NCBI GenBank assembly: GCA_021464415.1
Contig: CM038467.1
Span: 9,627,411 to 9,691,410, forward strand
Direction of reading: 5' to 3'
DNA from: Lonicera japonica
Lineage: Eukaryota; Streptophyta; Magnoliopsida; Dipsacales; Caprifoliaceae
Length of the DNA: 64,000 bases
Position 1 is the stretch's first letter, and the number at the start of each line of letters is the position of its first letter. Shown here piece by piece: positions 1 to 11,968 of this stretch. A program made the translations under genes and the position numbers. The notes beneath the pieces are model-generated. The model ran no database searches and had not been told where the DNA came from. It saw only the letters and a program-made list of their open reading frames with translations.

Positions 1-1149
1 TTTTTTTGTAGGTCCCGCTACTTTTTTTAATTAAGAGAAAAGTAAATGTCATTTTTTAAAATAAGCATTTTTTTTAGAGTAGTCATTATATCTCCTTAAT
101 TTTTAATTTTTCAAAGTGGACAATTAAATTAGAACGGAAAGAGTATTTAATCTCAGGCTTGGATAAATGCTTTTTTTTTTAACTTATTTATGTTTTTGGG
201 TATTACTAAAATAACAAAAATCCTCATTCCGTTTTTTTTTTCCGTAAACCTATTAGTGCTCAAAAAATAATTATTATTAAAAGTAGTATATTTGGAGTAA
301 TAGTAAAAGTAGTTGGGAAAAATAATTAAATTTTTATATGGTATGAAGTAACAAATAAATTTTGAAGTCGTTTAATTGGGTATAACTAGAAACTGTTATA
401 TTTTTAAATACTAGAGTATGACTGTACGATCCAGCACATTTAGACGAAAAAATTATCAACAATGGTTTAAGCACATTATGATGATGATGATGATGATGAT
501 TATTATTATTATTATTATTATGCTTTTCCTTTTGTTCTTATTTTTTTGTAAGAATAGTGACTAAATTTGAATTGTTTTTTAAATAATAAGAAGAACGAAT
601 TTGTTCATAATATCAAAATTTTAAACAAATTCATGTACTATAAATATTGCGTTTCTTATTAAAGAGAAAAAAAAAGTAAAGGGTAATACAAATGTAGATT
701 GATCGGTGGTAAAATAAGTAACATATTTTCTATTGTATGAAATATATCCAGCCCAAATGGTTACTAACCGTTTGTATTTCTTAATTGGTATTTTCACTAA
801 ACATGTCAATATTTGATTTAGATCGTGTTCATATGGTACTTTATCGAATTTTAGATTTTATCGATTCGGATTTAAATGAACGACTTTCTTTTCCTTGGTG
901 AACAAATAATGTTCAAACTATATTTGTTATTTTAACAAATAATTTGAGATAACCAAGTTGAATACGACTGAATACGCAACCATTGCCAAACCTACCGATG
1001 TGGACATTGGAATACGAATACGATTTTATTGATTTGTGTTAATTTTAAATTGATCATGATCGATTCGGTTGGGAAGCGATCGACAATGTAATATCATTTT
1101 GTTATTTGTGATAAGTGAATAAAATATATAAATCACACACAATTTTATG
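1..1149. other. AT-rich intergenic stretch, no gene seen
   Basis: Long A and T runs and stops in all frames. No coding frame with recognisable content was found. The only ordered structure is a trinucleotide tract at 478-521. Confidence 0.6.
478..521. repeat. ATG/ATT compound microsatellite
   Basis: About six ATG triplets run directly into about seven ATT triplets. It is a simple sequence repeat outside any gene and a likely length-polymorphic site. Confidence 0.9.
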
Positions 1150-1603
1150 TTATACCCGTGCCCGAGGGCACCCAAAACTTATTTAATTTTAATTAGTTTG
1201 TGTTTTTTTTTATGAACTATTTCTTTTTATTTTTTAACTTTTTTTTAAACACAATTTACTAAAACACAAATAAGTTTTGAGTTTATTATAATTTTATATT
1301 AGAAAAAAAAAGTAAAAATTGAGCTTCTACTACCAATGAATTATCATGTCATAGGTACAGTAGATGAAAATAAATCATTTTTGTTATCCATAAATATAGA
1401 TTTATTTTTTTCGCTATTTCGTGCCCTCGGGAATGGGCATACCCTGGTGATTTTACATTAAAAAAAAAGTAAAAATTGAACTTCTATTGCCAATGAATTA
1501 TCATGTCATAGGTACAGTAGATGAAAATAAATCATTTTCGTTATTCATAAACATAGATTTAATTTTTTCGCTATTTCGTGCCCTCGGGCACGGGTATACC
1601 CTA
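1150..1603. mobile_element. Small Helitron-like or foldback element with GC-rich hairpin ends
   Basis: The sequence tatacccgtgcccgagggca at 1150 is found reverse-complemented at 1578-1597. Each end contains a near-perfect hairpin, GTGCCC-2 nt-GGGCAC, unusual in such AT-rich DNA. A ~145-bp unit ending in this hairpin occurs twice in direct orientation, about 1302-1447 and 1461-1603. The second copy ends in CTAG followed by T, about 10 nt after the hairpin, which is how Helitron 3' ends are built. No 5' TC terminus was fixed, so a MITE-like foldback element is the alternative. The right end coincides with the left border of the duplicated F-box segment. Confidence 0.5.
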
Positions 1604-4600
1604 GTATATGTACAAAAGTATGCATCCTAGTTCTAATAAGTTACATAAGGTGAGTTACAGTCAATTTTTTTTTGTTTTTGTTTTGCGTTGGTTATTATTA
1701 TTGAAACATACTGAAGTTATCTCCTCTGCTATATGATAATGCTTAAATGCACATCTCCCTGTGATTTGGATAATTACAGTAACCTCCCTTGTAAAAAAAA
1801 ACTCTGCGTATGGTTTGCCAATTGCCATCCAGTAACCTTCCCAACAATTTTTTTTGTGTGATTGGGTTGCCATCCATAGTTAACCATTGCCAATTTTCCA
1901 AGAATTTAGTTATATTTTGTAATTAAAGAACTTGTTGAAGACGCTTTTGTCCAAAATCTGTCATACACATAAGAGATGAACTAAATAGGAAGTAGAAGTC
2001 CAAGGGCGGCGCCTAACAAAATTAGTACTACTAAAGCCTAGGATGTTCTTTTTCCCCCAACCCCACCGGATATCTTGCTAAACTAAGTTGGTTAAAACTT
2101 TGTTGGAGGGAATCTACGTGCAATTATCAAAACAGTGCGAGGCAATGTGTGATTAATTAATCATGCTTTCGGGTAGGAGATACTTGTATAATTTTACCCA
2201 CTTGCTATTTTCCATTATTGTCTTAAAATATTTTGCTCCTTTATATCCTTTGTTTGTTTGCAGTTTTATTTAATTAAATATAGGGACTAAATTTCTTTTC
2301 TTTTTGGTGCAACCAACAGCGTAGTGTGAGCAGAAGGCCTGCTATGGTGGATCGGATTAGTGAATTGCCAGAGGGCATTCTTGTGAATATCGTGTCCCTC
2401 CTGACAATAGGAGAAGCAGCACGTACCAGCATTCTCTCTCACAGATGGAAAAAGTTGTGGACATTTTCCACTGGTAGCTTGGACTTCGATGGCAAAAACG
2501 TGCTTGAGGAAATTTTTTTTTTTCAGAAGTATGACTTATTAAAACCAGAAAGGGTCAAGTTCATAAGCTGGGTAAATCAGATATTGAACGCACACATGGG
2601 TGCGACTATTAATGAATTAAGAGTTCAATTTGATTTAGATTGAAGTTGTGGATTAGATATTGATAGTTGGATTAATTTTGCCCTACAAAAGAGAGTGAGG
2701 CGGCTTGAGCTGTTTTTCAAGCGAGTGGCTATACATTGGGACGACTGCTACCCTTTTCCAGAACAATGTCTTGGCAATTCAAACATCAATTTCCTAACAT
2801 CTCTGAAGTTTCAATTTGTAGGTGTGACCCAAGAAATTCTCGAGTACCTTCTTTCCACCTGTCCCAACCTTGAATTTGTATGCATTTCAAACTCGCCATG
2901 CCTGCTAGGTCTGAAAGTTTTTCCTGCATCATGTCCAAAGCTAGAGTACTTAGAGATAGTCCACTGCCACCATTTGAAGTTTCTAGAAATATCTGCCATA
3001 ACGCTTACGTCATTGACATACTCTGGACCACGAATAGAATTATGTTTGAAGAATGTTCCAAATCTTGCTGCTTTATCATTCGGAGGATTTTATGCTGACA
3101 ACATTATTCGGGACAAGAACTTCAGTCGGCTTTCTATCTCTCTCTCTCAGATAGCAAAGCTTAAATTGGACTTAGCTGCAGATGTGAGTAAACAATGTTT
3201 TGTTTTGTTTGTTTAACCAGTTTATTAATTTATTTATTTTTATCTTTGCGGACAAGGATGATCAATGGTTCTGATCCTTCTTCTTTATTTCTTTCTTCAG
3301 ATGTATGGATATTTTTCCAGATTTCCTAATTTCAAGAATCTCGAGCAATTGGAATTGATAGTGAAAACAAGTGATCACCGCAGTCTCCTTTCTTGCACCT
3401 CACTGTTGAGGGCGTGCCCCATGTTGTATAGATTTTCCATTCAGGTAAAAGACCATTAATTTTGGCATTGCAAGTTTAGAATATTTATAGCGGTGTTTCC
3501 TTGTTATATCGGCATTTTACTACTTATCCATATATAATCACGAACATCCAATGTTCTTTTCAATAACTTGGGATATCAAAGCCTCTTAGACCATTTGACC
3601 AATAGCCAAGGGTGCATTTTTTTTTACCCTTCAATATGCATTCACAAGGTCACACAATGGGAGGTGGCTCAAGAGGATTCCAAGAGTTTCATGTTCTTGT
3701 ATGGTAAGAGGCCATGCCACTTGGCTATACCAATAGGTTTGTGGTGGCTCATTTCCCTTCCCCCACCCCCTCCCCGTACCCTAAAATGGACTCGCGTGGC
3801 TTTTGCAAGATATTCTCTTTAGCTGTCTCAGACTTGCCTCTTTAATTTTTTATTTTTTTAGAATTAGATATGAACCTGAGCAATATCAATTAAGTCCCTG
3901 CAGCCTGGTGCTAGGAGGATCTCCCAAATACCGCAGCATGTGGTGATGACCTTCTGTCAATGAGACAGGGTGTTGGTACAAAGGGACTTTGACCCTCTCT
4001 AGCACCCTTTCTGGGGGACTTAGAGACCTGTATACATCTTCTCTCATTATTGCGACTCATCCTAGATCATTTTGTTTCCCCATGCATGAACCCTCGTTCT
4101 CTCACAGACTGCCCGATTTAAACCAGACGTTCATTACTTGCACTCACTCACTATATCAAGATATAGGAAGAGGTTTACAAGGGAAGACAATTGGAAGAAG
4201 CAACCATAAAAATAAATTGCTGCTGTTTACCATATTTGTTGGAATTGATTGTATTTTTACAGTCCATGTTGCATATCATTTCAGTACCGTCCCTAGAGTT
4301 ATTGTTCTGTTTGAATTAATATGTTTGACTTTTGTCATTTTTTTGTGCCTTGTAATCAACCTTGTTTCGTGTGTGTTGCTAACATTTGAGATTATCATAT
4401 GTGAAATTGACATTTATTGTGCATCTTTTCGACAGATGGAGTGGGTGGATGAACCTGCTGAAGTGCGAGAGAGAGCAGAGAAAAGCATTCGACTGAAATG
4501 TCTAAAGGTGGTGGAGTTCAGGTGGTTTCGTGGGAGTACAACTGATGTGGAATTAGCTACCTATCTCTTGACGAATGCACCATGTCTTGAGAAGATACAA

Positions 4601-5390
4601 GTAGATACTCGTCATCCTTATCATGTGGGAACCCCATTCGAGGTCATGGATAAAGAGAATGTCACAGCAAAAGAGCGTGCTAGGCAGCTGGCAACCAGTC
4701 TCTCTCCACGTGCAGAATTACAAATATTTTGAGGGAGCAGTAGATCCTTCCTTCGCTCCTGGCCTCCTGCATCAGAACTGAGTTTGGTATTTCAAGCCTG
4801 CATCATACACGGATAATCAATTGTTATTATGATAATAATCTATTGGACTAGCTAGCTCAGACTAGTACGGTCTGGTGGTTTATTAATGGAGTTGTTGTAA
4901 GGATGACTTGTTCTTATGCGGACTAATCATATCTTTTGTTTAATGTTGAAGGCAATCAATCACTTTTGTACGGTTGTACCTACACTTATATTTAGTGATG
5001 TTCTTCTTTTTAATCATTCTTTTCTATGTCCCCGTGTTGTGCTCTATTCAAATATTTTTGTCTGGACAAGCCAAAGATTGCAAATTTTCTTTTATTCGTA
5101 TATAACCCCTGTATTGCTCTATTCAAAATTAAGGGGTGGGGGTTTAAAATAGCTGATATATGCATATGGTTTTTAAGGAAATTTTAACACTAAAATACCT
5201 ACTATTAAAAATTTTAGTGGGTAATTGGCCCCCTTTAGCTCCACTTCCCTCCTCCTCTAAACACCGGCGGCATGACCATCACCTGTCAATGGCATGACTG
5301 ATAAATTTATAAAACTCTAGTGATCTTAATCCTGGGGTGGTTTAGTTCCAGACTTGTTTGTGCCAAGGCCATGACCAATAAACTGTCCAG
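1604..5390. repeat. Segmental duplication, copy 1 (F-box segment)
   Basis: From tatgtacaaaagtatgcatc onward this segment matches 13141-23395, including the 5' flank, all three F-box exons, the intron positions and the 3' flank (for example the tctattggactag motif and the later 'ggtggtttag ... ggacttgttt' stretch). Copy 1 lacks the three transposons found in copy 2, so it shows the pre-insertion state at those sites. It has its own extra ~300 bp in intron 2, about 3890-4230. Confidence 0.8.
2344..4732 (+). pseudogene. F-box/LRR/FBD-type gene, copy 1, one in-frame stop
   Basis: Three exons are supported: 2344-3183, 3301-3444 and 4436-4732, all phase 0 with GT-AG introns of 117 and 991 bp, giving 426 codons. 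ATG 2344 opens an N-terminal F-box (MVDRISELPEGIL..., residues ~1-50), which in this family binds SKP1 to form an SCF ubiquitin ligase. Leucine-rich repeats follow (~140-280), then a FBD-like C-terminus (MEWVDEP...). The frame is open except for TGA at 2641-2643, where copy 2 has TTA (Leu), so the product would stop after 99 residues, keeping the F-box but losing the LRRs. A possible AG acceptor just before 2326 (ccaacag) leaves room for an upstream exon. It could be a recent pseudogene or a truncated F-box protein. Confidence 0.8.
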
Positions 5391-7169
5391 TAAACCTGAA
5401 TATGTAACATTCATAGTTAACAGCGATTATGTAATGGAACATCTAACCGGTACTCCTTTTTTATCAGATCTTCACACAATAAATTTATGTATAGGTTTTT
5501 TTTTTTTTTTGGTCTGAATCTTGAACAACACTGGTTTTTTTTTTCTTTCTAAATTTCAAACCAATCCATGATTTTGCTGTGTAGAAGAATTGAAGAGAGG
5601 AGGTGTGAAGTGTGAATAAACAAGGAAGCAGAAGAAGATTGGCCTTGTCAACAAGAAGCTTGTGTACATGTTCAATGGGTTTGTGTGGTATGTTCCATAC
5701 AGGGCATATTGCTTCTCAAGATCATACACTCCCATTAGGAAGTGTAGGCAACCTCCACCCTTGCCTTGAGGTCAAGGGTTCGACTCATGATTTTTCTTTA
5801 TTTGGCTTTATTTGTAGATCAAGGGAGAGACTTAGACCTCCCTTAACAAGAAGCTTGTGTATATGTTTAATGGGTTTGTGTGGTATATTCCATACAGGGC
5901 ATATTGCTTCTAAAGATCATACACTCCAATTTTATGAAACTTTCTGCCTTCTGGGGTGAGTGTGAATGTGTGTATATGTTCACTGGGTTTGTGGTATATA
6001 GTTTGTGGTATATACCATACAAGGTATATTGCTTCTCTAGATCAAACACTCCCATTTTTTCCATTGGAATTTTCTCGGGAAAGTGAGCGGGTATTGGGGG
6101 AGAATTTTTTATGAACTTTCTGCCTTCTGGGGGAGTGTGAGTTGATGTATATATAGTCCCAGTCCCAGTTTCTCTGGGTTGTTATCCGACTCAGTTGGCG
6201 AGTTAAACAATTGTGGCTCTTGTGTTCTTTATACATATATGAAAAATTATTGGTTGTTAAAAGGAGGCTAGTTGTGATTATTGCATTTTCTATTCATATC
6301 AATGCCATTTATAGTAGTATTTTTTTTTGTCCCTTTCTCTCTCTTTCTTTAACTACAAACAAAGAAAACTCACCCAAATCCTATGTCGGTGAGATTCAAA
6401 CCTGCGATTTCTCTCAAGTTCGAGCGGCGCCTCCCAAATAGGTAAACCCACTTGCTCTTGTATTTTTTGTACCATACTTGCATACATTTTAACTTTATTT
6501 GAAATATCACCAGTGGAATAGAAAACGGTCATTTGATATTCCAAGAGTAGTCTCCAAAATCAAACATAGGGAAAAGTTGAAATAAGAGGTTAAATTTTTA
6601 ATTTTTTTAGTATATAGTTAATTAATTATATATTTTCTTTTCTTGGCTGGACTAAAACTTGTTATGCCAAGTTTCAATTATGCCCTTGTAGCAGAAAACC
6701 ATAGCAAACGGAAAAACTCACGTCGCAAATACATGTAATCATCCTTTACATGGCTGGCTGGCTCACATATATATATATATATATATAGTAAGTGTTATTT
6801 CTTCAAGAGGTTTTTTTGGCAAAGAACCGTGAAAGTGATCAGATCTTTGTCAAAAAGAAAAAAAATCGTACTACTAATAGTAATCATTCAATTTGTTGTA
6901 CTGTACCATCTTTGAGTTTTCTACACTTGTAACTTACATTTAGGTTAGATGAGGATAAGTCGGTAACATTTCTAAAAAATAAGGGGTATTTGTCATTTAT
7001 CAATATGCATAACAAATAAACTCGTAATATTTTATCTGTTTGTGTAATTGAAGGGTGGATACAAATGGTTTCCTTATCCTCTTTCCCTCTCACTAACCAA
7101 CACAAAAAAACCTAATAGTACTCTCCAATCAACACCTCTCACCTATTCCCAAAAGAGAAACAAAGAAAA
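5391..7169. other. Intergenic region with tandem repeats, no gene
   Basis: Contains the 5640-6065 repeats, two short stretches resembling a pol III B box (about 5785-5800 plus strand, about 6388-6405 minus strand) and a TA microsatellite at 6769-6787. Short open frames here show no family signature. The last ~100 bp are the 5' flank of the six-exon gene starting at 7170. Confidence 0.55.
5640..6065. repeat. Irregular tandem repeat, about three to four copies
   Basis: A unit built on 'gtgtatatgttcaatgggtt', a 'ccatacagggcatattgctt' stretch and 'agatcatacactcc' occurs near 5655, 5850 and 5965, with variable spacers. A second motif, 'tttctgccttctggg', repeats at 5940 and 6118. The copies have diverged and are not in a conserved reading frame. 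Confidence 0.7.
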
Positions 7170-8765
7170 ATGGCTGAAGTTGTAATGAACCTCACAGTTA
7201 TAAAACCACAACTCCATTGTTCTTCTCTACGGCCAACAAAATTGGACTCAAACCCATCACCAAAATCAGTAAATATCACAACCCATTTTGATATTTTGTT
7301 CAATTACATTAAATTGTCGATGCTATAGCTATATAATAATAATAATATCGCGCTTGCTTTTGCAGCTGAGGCAGTGGTCAAGCTCTGGATTCAGCAATGC
7401 CAGGTATCAGGTTAGTAGCATGTCGATCAAGATCAATTTCTCGGGCAGCCAAACAGATAATTATATTATAGTCAAGAAAAATGAAAATGAAAATTCTGTG
7501 TACGGGTACTAATTCTGCATGATAATTAATAGGTTGAAGGGAACAAGATGAAGAGAGGTTGTTTAAGTAAAGTGAATGCTTTACCAGATTTGACACTGAT
7601 GGCAGTTTTGGTTGAGCACATGGAAGGCCAAAGAGACCTCGTTACCACCAAAACAATTTGGCACCTCAGTGATGCAGCTATTAAGAATGTTTGTGAGTTA
7701 CTTTGCATTCTATCCTCTCATTTTCCAAAATTTTGTTCCCATTTTAATCATTTTTTCCGTATCTTTTAAAAAATTGAGTATGTTTAATTCACTGCAGTCC
7801 ATCCCTCTGTCAAATCCTGAGTCTACCTATGCGCACATTGCTTGATTTACAATCGATTTCTTCTTGTGTATGTTTTAGATACTTTTTACATCATGTTCAT
7901 AGCTTGGGGATGTTGTTTCTTTGGTTCGACAAAAGTAAGCATACCTCAATTTCATTGTTTAATCAAATTTGAAGTAATTTATATTAAGTTATTGAAATTT
8001 GTTATATAGCTGTGAATGGGTAAATGCCATGTTGTAGGACCCATACTATGATTCAGAACAATACAGAGGAGATGGAGGAGATGGAACAGGACACTGGGTA
8101 TACGAGAAGGTATGATTTGCTTTGTTTACCATTGCTATTGTAATGTATATGAAATTTCTAAATTCATTTTTTTTTCAAAACCTCAAAGTCATTTGATAAA
8201 TACATCTTATCCATCCCAAAATTAAAGCCAATTGCTTCTCAAAATGTCCTTAATTAAGCATTCGTATTTTTTTCCATAACATGTGTAATGTGTAGCTGGA
8301 ATTCAAGTCTCATGTGTTGTGTAGACAAATTTGACCACTTTCGTTTAACATAGAATAAGTTTTTTTAGTGAAACATTCACTTCGTCCCAAACTAAGAGGT
8401 TCATAAATCTTTTTCATCCGTCGTAAATAAAGAGTATACTAATTTCTTTTTTTGGAGTATAATCAATATATAATTTTACATAATAAAGAGGTTTGGTCCT
8501 TAGTTCAATGGATTATTGAAATTAGTGTGTTAAAGTCAAACATGAATTCTTAATTCGGTATAAGGAAAATGAATGAATTGAATGTACGTTGATAGTTATA
8601 AATAATTGTGTGTATATGTATGTATGTAAATAGCAAGAGGACATAGAAGAAAGCTCAAGAGCGGAGTTGTGGAAAGAAGAGCTGATAGAGGAGATTGAGC
8701 AGAAGGTTGGTGGGCTACGAGAGTTAGAAGAAACCACCAAGAAAGAAGAAGAGGTTATTAAATAA
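7170..8765 (+). CDS. Six-exon gene resembling chloroplast NDH subunit PnsB5 (NDH18)
   Basis: Exons 7170-7268, 7366-7410, 7533-7692, 7879-7934, 8038-8109 and 8634-8765 join through GT-AG introns to one open frame of 187 codons plus TAA. The phases agree throughout (0,0,1,0,0). The N-terminus is Ser/Thr/Pro-rich and poor in acidic residues, as expected for a chloroplast transit peptide. Residues ~102-117 (YTFYIMFIAWGCCFFG) form one hydrophobic membrane segment, followed by an acidic, Tyr/Gly-rich stretch (DPYYDSEQYRGDGGDG...) and a Glu/Lys-rich helical C-terminus. This layout and these motifs recall PnsB5/NDH18, a membrane subunit of the thylakoid NADH dehydrogenase-like complex in cyclic electron flow around photosystem I. 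The structure is seen directly; the family name is from memory of the family and should be checked. It lies between the two F-box copies and is not part of the duplication. Confidence 0.75.
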
Positions 8766-10584
8766 TGATGTATTCAAGGAAAAATAAAATACTCTCTCCC
8801 TCTCTCTATATTGTTTTTCTCTCTTAATTAAGACCAAATTCTCTTTATGTGAATATATTTTGATTGCCACCCCATATATATATATATATATATATATCTA
8901 CACATGCTTTATATATAGATTGGCTTCGCAAACTCGAGAGTTCCAATTCACGAACTTTAAAATTTACCTAGTTTTTTTATGGAGATAGTACTACGAAGTT
9001 TTTAATTGCTCATTTTATTGATTTTATGGAGATAATAATATTTACTGTTGTTTGGTTGGTGCCTCGGTGGACCAGGCCCAAGTGCAGATTCAGACTTCAA
9101 TGGAAAATAAATTAGCATACCATTGTTAGTATTGTGGATTTGGATAATTATATACCAACGAATTCTTTATTGTGGTATATATAAAAATGAGTTGTGATAT
9201 AATAATTCATTTAATCAATTAACAGTTCTTCCTCCGCTCTTAAGAACAGATTAAATCTATTGCTTGTATTGATAGAAAATATGTATTTGATTGAAAAGTT
9301 AGAAAATAATTTATCTTTTTGGATAAAGCTCAAATGAATGGGTTGGCCTAGTTTGTACGGTGCAAAACGGGTTGCATGTTTAATTTGGAGAGAAAATTTT
9401 AATTAATTTTATCTCTATTTTTCTTGTATTCTCTTTGTAAAAATCTCTCAAACGAGATAATAGATAAACTCTCATTTTCTCTTGATTTCTCTCCAAATTG
9501 AAACTCCCAAACATAGGGTAAGTGTGGGGTCAAAGATTGGTATAACCATTACTACAGTTGATCTAGAAACTTTAATGTCCAATATAATCAAAGAATTTAA
9601 AAATTACAATAAGGTATACAATTTTATATCACATTTTGTTGTCATTTTTGTTTGTTTGTATTTGCTAACTTTATTATTGACCTTCCGCTTGGATTCTTCT
9701 TTGTTGAAAAAAATAATAATAATACTAAAAACACAATAACAGTGAAAATATGAATAGAAGGATAAAAAAAACTAAAATAATACATCAAAAAAAAAAACAA
9801 ACTAAAATAATATGAACATTGATTGGTCACAGATCTTTGCAAGATAACCATATTATCTAAGGAACCAGTTAATGATGGTGCATTGAATACATCAAAATGT
9901 AAATAATTTGTATATTGTGTAGTGCAAATTTAACAAGTTGAAATTATATTTTTCTTGGTGAAACACATGTAATATATATATATATATATATATGTTAATC
10001 AAATATATATAATTAATAAATATTAATGAAATAAGTATATTTTAATACATGTGTTGAATGGAGATACTTCCTCCATTATACTATCATGGGTAATTAACAT
10101 TTCTTATCCTTAAAATTTGTCATTTTTCCCATGCTCATCTTGGAAGTTTTTTTCCCCAAAGGCACACCCAAAATTTGAACCGAGCCTCACAGTCATCCAA
10201 AACTAGATGTCCTATTAAAAAACTGGACATAATAAACATGTGCAGCCCACGTATTTATCTTTTAAGTGGTAATTTTGGTATTTTACACATGTTTCTTTCT
10301 TTCCTTTCCATTTTTAATTTCTCATGTCTCTTATCCATTTTCAACTTTCTATCTAAACTATCTCTCTCTATATATACATACATTGATATTCACATATTCA
10401 CTCTCTTTGCAAAACCAAAAAGAAAGCCAAAACCACCATCCCTGATAAAAAAAACCCCCTTATTTTGCCTTATGTTTGGTGGGTTTTCTTGTCTTATCAT
10501 ATATATTTATTTTTTTACAAAATTCAAAAAGGTTATATTAGGGAAAAAAAAAATCCTTTTACTAATTTTTAATGCTCAGATAAT
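8766..10584. other. AT-rich intergenic stretch
   Basis: No gene seen. It contains TA microsatellites (8874-8897, 9973-9992) and a small foldback at about 9386-9512, where 'gtttaatttggagagaaaat' is roughly mirrored by 'ttttctcttgatttctctcc' followed by 'aaattgaaac', consistent with a small MITE. A 170-codon frame at 10175-10687 is hydrophobic low-complexity sequence without a family signature. Confidence 0.5.
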
Positions 10585-10803
10585 CTATTTCCATTTGATC
10601 TTAAGATCCACCTTACATTTTGCATCGAAAGTAGTGGCCGTGCTGGTCGATTTTTCAATGGGAACATTAGCTTTGATGCTACCATAAGTAACCCTAACTT
10701 TAACTTTCTTAGTGTTCAACGCTCCCATTTTCACTTTCATCTTAGCATCTAATTGAATCTTTAACGGCAAACTCTTTTTGTTCTTTATATTTGATTTCAG
10801 TAC
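10585..10803 (-). pseudogene. LEA_2 / NHL (NDR1-HIN1-like) protein C-terminal remnant
   Basis: On the minus strand an open frame of about 70 codons reads ...LPLKIQLDAKMKVKMG..., then ...KKVKVRVTYGSIKANVP... and ...DAKCKVDLKIKWK, ending at a stop at 10585-10587. The alternating hydrophobic strands, the 'DAK(M/V)KVK.GALxTKK' pattern and the 'CKVDLxIK' ending are typical of the C-terminus of plant LEA_2/NHL proteins, which are membrane-anchored and often stress-induced. Upstream, to about 10910, other frames hold possible remnants broken by stops and frameshifts, and no N-terminal membrane anchor is visible. Family placement is by eye. Confidence 0.55.
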
Positions 10804-11508
10804 AATGGATTATGCACTATCAATACTTTCACCATAGTAGAATTGTATGAGGTTGAACTTAGAGTTGAGTTGAGAGGATGAAGTAAGATTGAATTGGTAG
10901 ATTTAAAGGGAAGAGATGGTGAAGTTGGGGTAGCGGGGGCAGTATAGGACCCAAACGGCAACGCCATATATTTTTTGCTTTTTTTTTCCTTTCCAAATGT
11001 TCTTGAGGGTTATCCATGTACTAAATTTGTTCCCTTTAATTTGGGTATATAGTAATTGTCATGTGTTATGTTGAAAAATATTGAAATCATCCCTTAAAAG
11101 ACAAACATCTGGGTTGCACATGTTATTCCGTCCACTTTTTTAACGAACATTCGGTTTTGGGCGAGTTTTGGATACGGTTCAAACTCTAGGTAAGCTTATG
11201 GGTGAAAAAAAACTTTAAAGACGAACAAACAAATTTTAAAAGTGAAAAGCATTAATTACCATATTATTATATATTTGATTTGAGGCGGGTTAGGGCTCAG
11301 GGTGCTGCTGACTTAGCCATGGGCCGAAGCCCATCTTGGACCGGCTTCCATTTGAGTTAATATTTTTATGAACTATTTTTTCTTTTTTTTTTCTTATCCA
11401 AAGCAATGTAGTATTCCTGTTCAATATCAATTTATTATTACTTTTTGTTTTTTTCATTTTTCAATTTATTATTACTTACCTTATATATTATACATATATA
11501 TACTAAGG
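10804..11508. other. Intergenic, with a dispersed repeat
   Basis: No gene is visible beyond the NHL remnant. Positions 11278-11365 closely match 46748-46825 (see the separate entry). Confidence 0.5.
11278..11365. repeat. Dispersed repeat shared with 46748-46825
   Basis: Both places carry 'tttgagg-gg-ttagg', 'agggtgctgc-gactt', then 'gccatgg-cc-aagcccatct' and 'tggaccggcttc' in the same order and orientation. It is probably a fragment of an interspersed element that recurs in this genome. Confidence 0.75.
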
Positions 11509-11862
11509 GGTTGTTTATTTTAACTAAAATTTTCAGATTTAAATGGTATTAAAGTTATTTGTTTGGTAAAAAAATTAAATAACTTATCACTTAAATCTGA
11601 AAATTTGCATTTAAAAAATTAAGTGACAAGTTTACCATTTAAATCTAAAAATTTAAAACACTCCATTACAAAATACCTATTTTACTTTATTAAAACTTTG
11701 ATCATGTGATCTAAAACTTTTATATTAAAAAAATTCAATTTTAGTTATATTTAAATAAATAACATTTTTTTAAATATAATTTTTAAAAATAAATAAATAA
11801 TATTTTTATTTTTATTTCAATTTTTAATTTTCAGCCAGATGTTTTCAAACGCCGCCTAATTA
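11509..11862. mobile_element. Possible hAT-like MITE
   Basis: The left edge 'aaggggttgtttattttaac' and right edge 'gttttcaaacgccgcctaat' form an imperfect terminal inverted repeat of the kind seen in AT-rich hAT-derived MITEs. The interior is AT-rich and has no coding frame. No clear target duplication was fixed, so the borders are approximate. Confidence 0.35.
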
Positions 11863-11968
11863 AAGTTAGTCAGAGGCGCCTGGTGATGTTTCTTCGCAAA
11901 GTTCGCTTAATCATCGTTCTTCGAGGAGAAAGAGATCCGAAGATCTGAAGAGAAAGAAGGTACATTAA

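Noticed and set aside
3989..4732. 247-codon frame read as a single exon
   Set aside because: The first two thirds are intron 2 of the F-box gene; homology with copy 2 starts at the acceptor before 4436.
5785..6405. Two pol III B-box-like motifs suggesting SINEs
   Set aside because: B-box similarity alone ('gggttcgactc' near 5788, inverse near 6393), without a matching A box or a 3' tail, is too weak.
10175..10687. 170-codon plus-strand open frame
   Set aside because: It consists of hydrophobic, T-rich low-complexity sequence and overlaps the minus-strand LEA_2/NHL remnant; no motif or splice context supports it.
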